Assembly (NCBI GenBank): GCA_963731035.1
Contig: CAVSUY010000023.1
Coordinates: 1 to 9,586, forward strand
Length of the DNA stretch: 9,586 nucleotides
Direction of reading: 5' to 3'
Source: JAANXG01 sp963731035
GTDB taxonomy: Bacteria; Pseudomonadota; Gammaproteobacteria; Arenicellales; JAANXG01
The notes below the pieces were generated by a model. That model had not been told where the DNA came from. It worked only from the letters and a program-made list of their open reading frames with translations, and did no database searches. This document shows positions 1-6,763 of the stretch, piece by piece (position 1 is the first letter of the stretch; each line of letters begins with the position of its first letter). Position numbers and translations under genes: made by a program.

Positions 1-86
1 GCCGCACCGATGACGCCACCCGAGACCGCCAGCTTGCGCAGGGCGTCACGACGTTTACTTGGATTGGAACTGCCTTTCTTGGACAC
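1..86 (-). CDS. Tat-signal protein, N-terminal fragment (runs off the left edge)
   Basis: Only the first 28 codons are present, read leftwards from a GTG start at 86-84. The start is chosen because a strong Shine-Dalgarno (GGGGGAGGAAG on the minus strand) lies a few bases upstream. The visible peptide is polar and basic, then carries SKRRDALRKLAVSGGVIGA. This is the layout of a twin-arginine signal (RR at residues 12-13, then a weakly hydrophobic glycine/alanine-rich stretch), so the protein is probably exported folded by the Tat system, often because it holds a cofactor. The second position after RR is Ala where Phe is usual, which is tolerated. The mature domain lies outside the window, so the function cannot be named. 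It is divergent from the glycosyltransferase gene. Confidence 0.75.
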   Translation of the reverse strand, partial: MSKKGSSNPSKRRDALRKLAVSGGVIGA

Positions 87-337
87 GATTCTTCCTCCCC
101 CAAAAGTGGTTTGTGGGCTCCATGCCCTGACGAGACAGCTTCTCTCGGTTCATATTGCTTGAAGCTTTCGAACGGGTCAAGCTCATCTTGAGATATGCAT
201 TCGACCGCCAGTGTTATGGGCCCGACCCCGTGCCGCCCGAGGTTTGACAAGCTGATGGCCCTCTTTAATAATTCTCCTTGAAGCACAAGGACAGCGGTTG
301 GATTCCGATCGACAATAAACCCCAATGAGGCGGACCG
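87..337. other. Divergent intergenic region between the Tat gene and the glycosyltransferase gene
   Basis: This stretch has no plausible gene. It must hold promoters for both divergent genes. The plus-strand promoter is clear (244-272). For the minus-strand Tat gene I see only a TTGACC at 180-175 with no convincing -10 box. A loose inverted repeat, GCTTGA (157-162) with TCAAGC (177-182), separated by 14 nt, overlaps that TTGACC and could be an operator, but this is weak. Confidence 0.5.
244..272 (+). promoter_or_regulatory. Sigma70-type promoter of the glycosyltransferase unit
   Basis: A perfect -35 box TTGACA (244-249) is followed after exactly 17 nt by AATAAT (267-272), a 5/6 match to TATAAT. 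Transcription would begin near 279, giving a leader of about 59 nt before the ATG at 338. It is the best-matching promoter in the window and is correctly placed, which suggests constitutive housekeeping-sigma expression. No activity is shown by sequence alone. Confidence 0.65.
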
Positions 338-2308
338 ATGGTCGCGTTTTCTAAGCCTTCCCGAGAGCGAACCCATCCGCGATCCAACGCCGTTCAATTC
401 CGTTCGAGGCCGTCCGGCCGGCTGGATCTCTCCGGCTACACGACTTTCCCATTCCACCGTTCCGGCTGGCGGTATGCCGTCGAATCCCTGAAGCCCCTGC
501 ACAACATGGAGGGTGCCCGCTTTGTGGGGGTCGTGGAGCAGGAGTTCGGCTGGAGCGTGAAGGCGAATGTCGATACCGGCATTCTGCCGTTGACGCGGCC
601 GTGGATTGGTGTCTTTCACAACCCACCGACGATCCCTGCATTTTGCGGTTCGTGTTGCTCGCCAGAGGCCATACTCAATTCCTTCTACTTCTGCGAGAGC
701 CTGCCGTATTGCCGGGGCATCATCACTTTGTCGGAATACCTTCGTGACTGGTTGACGCGCCGGCTCGAAGTTCCCGTGGTCTCACTGGTCCATCCCACCG
801 AGCCGGCGGAGAAGCAATTCTCGATGGAAAGGTTCCTGGAGAATCATGATAAGAGCGTCGTGCAAGTCGGGGCGTGGCTCAGGAGGTTCCAGTCATTGAA
901 GCATCTGCCGCTGACCGAGTACAGGAAGATATGCCTGGATACGGGCGAAACCGGAAGGGGCTACCAGGAACTGGAGGAGGGGTTCAGCGGCGTCTACAAC
1001 GAAGACGGCATTGAAGCCGTAGGTGACTACGAGGTGCGGAGCTGGCTGCCGCACGACGAGTATGATGACCTGCTGAGCCGGAATATCGTGTTCCTCGATC
1101 TGTATGATTCGAGCGCGAACAACGTCATCGTCGAGTGCATAAGGCGCAATACCCCGGTGATGGTGAACCCCCTGCCTGCGGTGAGAGAGTACCTTGGGGA
1201 CGACTATCCGTTCTATTTCGACTCTCTCGAGGAAGCGGCGGTCAAGATACTCGATCGCTCGTACATCCGGGAAGCGTACGAGTACCTCGCGGGCCTCGAC
1301 AAGAGGGAGCTCGACGGCCGGTATTTCTACCAATCTCTTCGCGATTCAGCGGTGTACCGGAACCTCCCCGCAGTGAACGCGCATCAGGTCTATCCCGTTT
1401 CCGAGGCGCCTCCGGTTGATCGCCTCGAGGATCTGGATATCATTCACGGCTCGCCGCTGTCATGCCGGTACGTGTTCATCGTATGCGCCCGCAACGAGGA
1501 AAACAGTATCGAACGCTGCCTGGGGTCGATACTGCGTCAGCCGGAGGCTCACGACTACGGCATTATTTTCATTGATGACGATTCCAGCGACGCATCACTG
1601 GCGGTGGGACTGGACACGCTCCGGGATTGCTCCAAGCCGTATGTCGCCGTTCGCAACCGGGAGCGAAAGTATTACAGCCGCAACCTCTACAACGCGGTGC
1701 ATAACCTCGTTATAGGCGATGAAACCGTATGTGTAGAGGTGAACGGCGACGACTATCTCGAAGACGTCAACGTGCTGGATATCCTGACGGACGCCTATTC
1801 CACGGGCGTGCTCAAGACCTTCGGTGACTTCAGGATAGTGACTGGTGACGAATACTCCGTTAGATACGCGAGCTGGAAGAACGAGTTCGACCGCGGACAG
1901 ATCGACTACTCCCAGCCGTGGAACGTCGACGTCTATCCCTCGTGGATGCATCTCCGTACCTATGTTCGGGGCCTGTTCCTGAAGGTCCCCAATCCGTACT
2001 TCTGGGAGCGCAACGGCCGCAACTGGCTGATCATGAACGAGGACTTGTCCATACACCCGAAGATGGCGGAGCTCGCCGGACACCGCGCCCTGTTTATCGA
2101 CGAATACCTCTACGTCTACGACATCAGCCATACGCACCACGACCACAGAACGGAGCAGTGGCAGACGTATACCGCGGAGAACCTGTACCGCAAGCCCCAG
2201 AGCTACCTGGTCGGCAACGCCTACCGCACTCTGCGGCAGAAGGCGATCGCCGGGCGCGTAAAGCAGATGGATGTCACGGCACGGGCCGGGTTGAAGAAGA
2301 TTTCCTAG
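338..2308 (+). CDS. Two-domain glycosyltransferase (GT-B-like half + GT2 half)
   Basis: The 656-residue soluble protein has no signal peptide or membrane span, so it should act in the cytoplasm on nucleotide-sugar donors. Residues ~80-310 look like a GT-B fold: HNPP at 94-97, a TLSEYL segment at 130-135, VVQVGAW at 174-180, and the donor-site-like NNVIVECIRRNTPV at 261-274. Residues ~377-600 are a GT2 (GT-A) domain: YVFIVCARNEENSIERCL, the IDDDSSD motif at 412-418, and a DXD-type metal/nucleotide site NGDD at 469-472. NEDLS at 567-571 may be the later ED-type catalytic motif. The ATG is supported by GAGG 7 nt upstream and by the promoter at 244-272. The next gene, another glycosyltransferase, starts 37 bp after its stop, so a shared role in surface polysaccharide or LPS glycan synthesis is inferred. 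Donor and acceptor sugars are unknown. Five cysteines cluster at residues 103-125, and a His-rich SHTHHDH lies near residue 600. Confidence 0.85.
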   Translation: MVAFSKPSRERTHPRSNAVQFRSRPSGRLDLSGYTTFPFHRSGWRYAVESLKPLHNMEGARFVGVVEQEFGWSVKANVDTGILPLTRPWIGVFHNPPTIPAFCGSCCSPEAILNSFYFCESLPYCRGIITLSEYLRDWLTRRLEVPVVSLVHPTEPAEKQFSMERFLENHDKSVVQVGAWLRRFQSLKHLPLTEYRKICLDTGETGRGYQELEEGFSGVYNEDGIEAVGDYEVRSWLPHDEYDDLLSRNIVFLDLYDSSANNVIVECIRRNTPVMVNPLPAVREYLGDDYPFYFDSLEEAAVKILDRSYIREAYEYLAGLDKRELDGRYFYQSLRDSAVYRNLPAVNAHQVYPVSEAPPVDRLEDLDIIHGSPLSCRYVFIVCARNEENSIERCLGSILRQPEAHDYGIIFIDDDSSDASLAVGLDTLRDCSKPYVAVRNRERKYYSRNLYNAVHNLVIGDETVCVEVNGDDYLEDVNVLDILTDAYSTGVLKTFGDFRIVTGDEYSVRYASWKNEFDRGQIDYSQPWNVDVYPSWMHLRTYVRGLFLKVPNPYFWERNGRNWLIMNEDLSIHPKMAELAGHRALFIDEYLYVYDISHTHHDHRTEQWQTYTAENLYRKPQSYLVGNAYRTLRQKAIAGRVKQMDVTARAGLKKIS

Positions 2309-2310
2309 GG

Positions 2311-2329
2311 CGGCCGAGTCTGTCGGCCG
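2311..2329 (+). promoter_or_regulatory. Intercistronic hairpin
   Basis: CGGCCGA (2311-2317) and TCGGCCG (2323-2329) form a perfect 7-bp GC-rich stem with a 5-nt loop, directly after the stop codon of the first glycosyltransferase. No T-run follows, so it is not a canonical intrinsic terminator. It could attenuate, protect the 3' end of the upstream message, or affect translation of the next gene, which has no clear Shine-Dalgarno. Confidence 0.5.
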
Positions 2330-2345
2330 ATTGACACCCCCGCCC

Positions 2346-3167
2346 ATGTCCGCACATTTCAAGCACTACGTCATTACACGATTCAACATCCCCTTGCACT
2401 GGCCGGAAGAGGACCTGGTCGACAACGTATGGACTGCGCATCGTTTCGACGTGTTCGAAAAAATCTGCCTGCCCTCCGTGGCGGGACAGACGAATCAGGA
2501 CTTCACGTGGCTCGTTCTTTTCAGCGCGGAAACCGCGAAGCGGTACAAGAGGAAGATCGCGGCTATCGGGAAGGAAGTCCGCGTCTTTTCGCCGGTCTTC
2601 CTGCCGACGACCCATTCAAGAAAATCCAGACACTATCTGGTTTCTCGCAGGTACTGGGAAATCATCAAGGCTACCGGGCATCCGGATGACCGCCACGTCA
2701 TCAGCACCCGGCTCGACAACGACGATGCCTTGCACAAGAATTTCGTCTGCGCTGTCCAGGACAGCTTCGTTCCCAGCCCGAGAAGCTTTGTGAACTTTCC
2801 CAACGGCTACCTGTATGACATGGAAGCCAATGTGGTCCACCGGAGCAGAGCGACGGACTGCACCAACACACTCTCATTGATCGAACGGACCGGCCGCCAA
2901 AGCGTTCCGAAGACGGTATACTTCTACGATCATCACCGCAATGCCGCCGACTTCGCGCCCGTGAGGAACGTGGAGGATTTGCCTGCCTGGCTGATAGCCA
3001 TTCATGCGAGAAATATCATGAACAGGATGCATATGTACCCCGTGGTGGGGGGACCCCTGGATCCGGAGGCGGTAGACCTGTTCGGGAATTTTGGTGTCCG
3101 GATACCGACGAGGAGCCGTCTTCGGCGCCGTGCCCGGTCGTCAAGCAGTGAAACGTCGATCCTCTGA
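2346..3167 (+). CDS. Putative rhamnosyltransferase-family glycosyltransferase (PF11316-like)
   Basis: From ATG 2346 the protein is 273 residues. A TTG at 2331 in the same frame would add five residues (MTPPP), but the ATG fits the family better, whose members begin close to the HYVITRFN strand. Family-like features are the N-terminal YVITRFNIPL, the stretch FEKICLPSVAGQTNQDFTWL, and a DXD-like STRLDNDDAL (DNDD about residues 124-127 from the ATG) expected to bind metal and nucleotide sugar. A basic, Ser-rich tail (RRRARSSSS) ends the protein. It has no membrane span, so a cytoplasmic enzyme is expected. It follows the two-domain glycosyltransferase by 37 bp and is probably cotranscribed with it. 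Neither start has a good ribosome site, so translation may be coupled or weak. The rhamnosyl specificity is the family label only, not shown here. Confidence 0.75.
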   Translation: MSAHFKHYVITRFNIPLHWPEEDLVDNVWTAHRFDVFEKICLPSVAGQTNQDFTWLVLFSAETAKRYKRKIAAIGKEVRVFSPVFLPTTHSRKSRHYLVSRRYWEIIKATGHPDDRHVISTRLDNDDALHKNFVCAVQDSFVPSPRSFVNFPNGYLYDMEANVVHRSRATDCTNTLSLIERTGRQSVPKTVYFYDHHRNAADFAPVRNVEDLPAWLIAIHARNIMNRMHMYPVVGGPLDPEAVDLFGNFGVRIPTRSRLRRRARSSSSETSIL

Positions 3168-3199
3168 CTGATATACCCAATTCATCAACAAGAGGACCG

Positions 3200-3235
3200 A
3201 TGAACACGGATCAGAACAATGACACGCTCCCATAA
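3200..3235 (+). other. Short upstream ORF with the better ribosome site before the AsmA remnant
   Basis: ATG 3200 opens an 11-codon frame (MNTDQNNDTLP, stop TAA at 3233-3235) overlapping the AsmA start at 3219 in another frame. AGAGGA lies 3-4 nt before ATG 3200, whereas ATG 3219 has only a weak GGA. It may be a leader ORF, or a relic of a longer original AsmA N-terminus lost by an indel. Nothing shows it is translated. Confidence 0.25.
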
Positions 3236-3925
3236 GACCGTCCTCTTCATCGTCAGTGGGTTGGCTGGGTTGCTCGTCCTAATCGTAACGAGCCTGTATT
3301 TTTTCGTGAACACCACGGCTAACAAGACAAGGCTGGAGACAGCCGCCTCGAGGGCCTTAGGTATGGAAATCAAAGTCGGCGGCCGATTGGGAGTTGATTT
3401 TTTTCGGGCTTGCACGTCACGCTGAAGGATGTGCACATCCGTAACCAGGGCGCGGATGTTGCGTCAGCGAAGTCGGCCATACTGCACATTCCTCTCCTTC
3501 CGCTGCTTCACCACGAAGTCCGTATCAAAGAAATCGACCTGGCCTCACCCGCGATCTTCATCGAGCAGGGCGACGACGGCAAGTTTAACTTCGGGACATC
3601 GGAACGGGGCGGGGGGTCATTTCCTGCCATTGACGTGGAAAAGATTTCTTTCACGGATGGAACGCTCCACTATGCAGACAAACTGACCGGGGCAGAATTC
3701 CAGGCCGTGCGCTGCAACCTGGACCTGCGCCGTCTACGCCCCTCGGGTGAGAAAAATACGGGCTTGTTGCAGCACCTCTCGGCGACGGGACGGTTCGCCT
3801 GCGGATCGATCAGGACCAAGAAGCTTGTGGTGTCCGACTTGACGTTTTCGATTGCCGGGGTTCTACCCCGATTTCCCGGACACATCCATAAAGGCCACCT
3901 ACTTGGCAGATTCGGCGGGCGGTAG
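3219..3925 (+). pseudogene. AsmA-family protein, frameshifted and 3'-truncated
   Basis: AsmA-type proteins are inner-membrane-anchored, mostly periplasmic proteins linked to outer-membrane biogenesis and lipid transport, usually 600 residues or more. Here the start (ATG 3219) gives a membrane anchor (VLFIVSGLAGLLVLIVTSLYF) and then the typical AsmA N-terminal pattern RLETAASRALGMEIKVGG. The frame crosses at 3398-3404 (seven T): the first frame ends as VDFFRACTSR-stop at 3425. The continuation, GLHVTLKDVHIRNQGADV and onward, lies in the -1 frame and stays open to 3925. Relatives would be expected to read FFPGLHV here, so one C may be missing from CCGGG. AsmA-like sequence continues through VVSDLTFSIAG (about 3856). 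After that the reading (VLPRFPGHIHKG and on) is unrelated and stops at 3925. At most ~215 residues remain, so the gene is almost certainly non-functional even if the shift is bypassed. It starts 51 bp after the glycosyltransferase unit. Confidence 0.8.
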
Positions 3926-4108
3926 CCGAGCCCCGACATACGCTCGATAACGCTCGCGTGCACGACGCAGTCTTCGCGCATCCGTCGCCTCCGGCCCATC
4001 GGAATCTTCCGGGCTTCCCGCCCCAGCTCATAGGTGCAGTACCAGAATTGGCAACGAATTAACACTTCGCAAAAACTTCGTTTAGTTTCGCAACACGCCT
4101 AAAGAGCG
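3857..4108. other. Unidentified segment between the AsmA break and the ABC cassette
   Basis: No gene is recognised in this ~250 bp. The plus strand has frequent stops after 3925. The minus strand has an open frame across it (roughly 4065 to 3857, with YELGREARKIPMGRRRR and VHASVIERMSGLGYRPP) whose frame continues antisense into the AsmA remnant. Its composition does not match any family I know. It could be the decayed end of an insertion sequence or a fragment of a lost gene. Sequence near 3859-3882 (GGTTCTACCCCG then ATTTCCCGGACA) has the look of an IS tip, but no matching inverted repeat was found elsewhere in the window. Confidence 0.4.
4069..4091 (-). terminator. Weak candidate terminator/3' hairpin of the ABC operon
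   Basis: On the minus strand, about 18 nt past the permease stop, GCGAAAC (4091-4085) can pair with GTTTTTGC (4076-4069) around a TAAACGAA loop, with one bulge and one G-T pair. It is A/T-rich, and the T-run lies inside the stem rather than after it, so this is a poor intrinsic terminator. No better one is visible before the gene-less segment. Confidence 0.25.
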
Positions 4109-6763
4109 TCATATCTCGCGCATGCGCTGCACCGCCGGTACGCGTGTCTCGCGTAGTGCGCCAACCACCGCCACGGCGACTGAGACGAGCGCGATGCCGA
4201 TCAGGGTGCCCAGATAAACCCAGGGGATACTGAGAAATTCGGGAGGTGGGTCAAAAGCACCAGTCAAGAGCTTGACCAGCATCCATGCCAGCACGAATCC
4301 AACCAGTGTTCCGATGACGGTTCCGGCAAGAAAGAGCAGCAGCGCTTCGCTCCACAGAAAAGCACCAAGTTGCCGTGGATTAGCGCCGAGCGCCGAAAGA
4401 ATGGCGAAGGTGCGCCGCCGGTCGGCAAGCCCGAGCGCGAGAACAAGGCCCGTTGCGCTCGCCACCATCAGAATGGCAAGGCCCAGTTCTAGCCGCGTTA
4501 ACCCGCCGAGATCGACGGCGGTAAGACTCGATCCGATCAGGCGCAGCGTTTCGCCAAGCTCGGTGACCTTTACCCCCGGCAATGGCGCAACGATCCTACG
4601 TGCGGCGGCAGCAAGATCCGCGTTCGGCGCTGTCGTTTTCAACAGCACAATCTCGGCTGTATCCGCGCCCGTCACCCGCCCAACATAAGCGGCGTTGGCT
4701 ACCAGAAATGAATCGTGCGGCGCGGTCGGAAACTCACGGGCAATGCCGATAAAACGGAACGGAAAGACGTGATATTGGTGATCGACTACGCTTTGCAGCC
4801 GCAGGTTGATCTTGTCGCCTGGCTTCAACTGAAAATCCTTGACTGTTTCCGCCGACACGAAAACGCCATCCGGAGTCCGTTGCAACAGGTCCAGGCTTTT
4901 CTTCGCATCGCCACTCGCGAAATAGGCATTCGACATCCTCGTCGCAGCGCCGATATGCGCGGCGTCTATGCCGTACAGGTCCTGCAGATCCGCGCCTACG
5001 TAGGCCAGCCGGTGCTGCATCGGTTGCGCGGCGCTAACTCCAGGAATGGCCGCGAGTGCCTTGAGTTTTTCCGAAGCAGGCGTCAGCGCAGTGCCGGTGA
5101 CCGTGACATCCGCGCCGTTGGTGAGTTCGGCATCGATCCGCGTCTGCGCATGGTAGGTGGTGTTGAACACGGCAGTCGAGGTTGCGAAGGCAAAAGCCAG
5201 CGCAACCAGAGCGATACCTTGCGTCATCCGCTTACCTTGTCGGCTTAGCGTGGCCGCCACGACTCCCGCCAGCGAGCCGGCAATGGGTCTCAGCACCATG
5301 GCCACGAAGCCACGACCGCGCCGCAGGCCGGTCAGGCAAAGCCGGATCGTTAGCAGGCCGCCGCCCAGCCACAGCAGGACGGGGGCGAGAAACGCGGTAT
5401 AGTCAACCGATGATGAGGGCGTGCCCTCGGGCGCCAGTACAACCTGATAGCCCGTACTCCACGTTCTCGAAAAGACGATCGCTGACAAGATGATGAGAAT
5501 AAAATCGAGGCCGATGCGCCGCCAGAGTTGCGGATGATCGCCGCCCGTTGCCATTCGAGCTGCCGCGACCGTCGTCTGCCTGGCATCCAGCCAGGCGGTG
5601 GTGAGGATGGCCGCATGGGCAAGCGCTATCCCGGCCACAACCGCACCGACGACCCAGTAAAGCGCCGTGGCGTTGAAGATACCAACGCCAAGCAGCGTTT
5701 TGGAGAGCAGCATCGCCGCCAGAAGTCCGAGTACGGAGCCGGCAATGCCAACGAACGCCGCTTCCACTGCTGCCAGTTTCATGATCTGCGCGCGCGATGC
5801 GCCGCGGATACGCAACAGCGCCTGGTCGCGCCGCCTCCGGACGCCGCCGGATGCCACCACTGCGATGGTAAGAAAAGTTGCCAACAGGGCGCCGGGTGCG
5901 CCGAGGAACAGAAACAGCACTCGGGAATACAACGCATCGCTACGCACCGCATCGAGCCGCGCCGCCAGATTGTCTGCGACGATGCCGCTGCCGGCGATAC
6001 GTACTTCAAGGTTTTTCGCCGCACCCTGGACTGCGACAAACGCTGCATTGGGGTCGCGCGGCAGCTTGGTGTGATTCAGGCCGACTTGCAGTTGGATTCG
6101 GACCGAGTCGGGCCTGACCGCCATCTGCGGATCGAACAGGCGATGCCATTCGGCCAGCGGCATCAGCAGTACATTGTCGGGCGGCGCCTGCGGTGCCGCC
6201 CCGGCCGGAACTCCGACAGCCTGAAACATCGAATCAGCATTCGGCAGATCGACGACGCCGGCTATCTTGACCGCCACTGGCGCCAGCGCCGGGCGATGAA
6301 TGCTCACGCTATCGCCCACCGCTACATGCAGGTTGGCCGCAGTCTGCTGCGCAACCAGCACGCCATCCAGAGAACCCAGAAGCGCACGGAACTGTTTTGG
6401 ATAGTCGCGGGCGTACAACGCATCAATGCCGACCACCTTGCCTTTGCCGGTTGTCTGGACGGTGCCGCCGGTATGCGCCTGGAAGCCGTCGACTTCCGCA
6501 TAACCAACTTCATGCAGCGTTGAAACCGCGGCAGCCTGCTTGATCGCTGCGGTGACCGACTGCACGGTCGTTCCGGGGACGAGTTGCACTTGCCAGTCAA
6601 CTGGCACGCCAGTGACAGCGCGCTGGGTCATCGATGCGGTGCTCTGCGCCAGAAATGCACCCAGTGATGCAAGCATCGCCACAGTAACCGCGATGCCTGC
6701 TGCGGAGCCTACCAGACGACCGTTGCGCTCCTTCATCAGGCCGATGAACCAGGATGTAATCAC
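4109..6763 (-). CDS. ABC transporter permease with two FtsX/MacB-type cores
   Basis: This 884-residue inner-membrane protein starts at GTG 6763, overlapping the stop of ATPase 2 by four bases (GTGA), so translation is probably coupled. About ten membrane segments are visible: one at residues ~17-40, then clusters at ~282-390, ~417-535 and ~757-870. Two large non-membrane regions (~41-280 and ~535-755) should be periplasmic, as in MacB/LolCE-type permeases. The two FtsX cores look like an internal duplication: RRRRDQALLRIRGASRAQ (309-326) and DRRRTFAILSALGANPRQ (781-798), each followed by a hydrophobic helix. One polypeptide therefore supplies both halves usually given by two subunits. Known relatives move or extract substrates such as lipoproteins, peptides or antibiotics from the periplasmic side, using ATP hydrolysis to drive conformational change. 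The substrate here is unknown. It ends the four-gene operon. The frame is intact. Confidence 0.85.
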   Translation of the reverse strand: MITSWFIGLMKERNGRLVGSAAGIAVTVAMLASLGAFLAQSTASMTQRAVTGVPVDWQVQLVPGTTVQSVTAAIKQAAAVSTLHEVGYAEVDGFQAHTGGTVQTTGKGKVVGIDALYARDYPKQFRALLGSLDGVLVAQQTAANLHVAVGDSVSIHRPALAPVAVKIAGVVDLPNADSMFQAVGVPAGAAPQAPPDNVLLMPLAEWHRLFDPQMAVRPDSVRIQLQVGLNHTKLPRDPNAAFVAVQGAAKNLEVRIAGSGIVADNLAARLDAVRSDALYSRVLFLFLGAPGALLATFLTIAVVASGGVRRRRDQALLRIRGASRAQIMKLAAVEAAFVGIAGSVLGLLAAMLLSKTLLGVGIFNATALYWVVGAVVAGIALAHAAILTTAWLDARQTTVAAARMATGGDHPQLWRRIGLDFILIILSAIVFSRTWSTGYQVVLAPEGTPSSSVDYTAFLAPVLLWLGGGLLTIRLCLTGLRRGRGFVAMVLRPIAGSLAGVVAATLSRQGKRMTQGIALVALAFAFATSTAVFNTTYHAQTRIDAELTNGADVTVTGTALTPASEKLKALAAIPGVSAAQPMQHRLAYVGADLQDLYGIDAAHIGAATRMSNAYFASGDAKKSLDLLQRTPDGVFVSAETVKDFQLKPGDKINLRLQSVVDHQYHVFPFRFIGIAREFPTAPHDSFLVANAAYVGRVTGADTAEIVLLKTTAPNADLAAAARRIVAPLPGVKVTELGETLRLIGSSLTAVDLGGLTRLELGLAILMVASATGLVLALGLADRRRTFAILSALGANPRQLGAFLWSEALLLFLAGTVIGTLVGFVLAWMLVKLLTGAFDPPPEFLSIPWVYLGTLIGIALVSVAVAVVGALRETRVPAVQRMREI

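Noticed and set aside
1595..2362. 255-codon minus-strand open frame across the GT2 domain
   Set aside because: It is antisense to a gene with clear GT2 motifs. The Val-rich composition is typical of a shadow frame.
5528..6523. 331-codon plus-strand open frame across the permease gene
   Set aside because: It is antisense to a clearly coding FtsX permease, is very rich in Arg/Gln/His in a low-complexity way, and has no recognisable domain. It is a GC-driven shadow.
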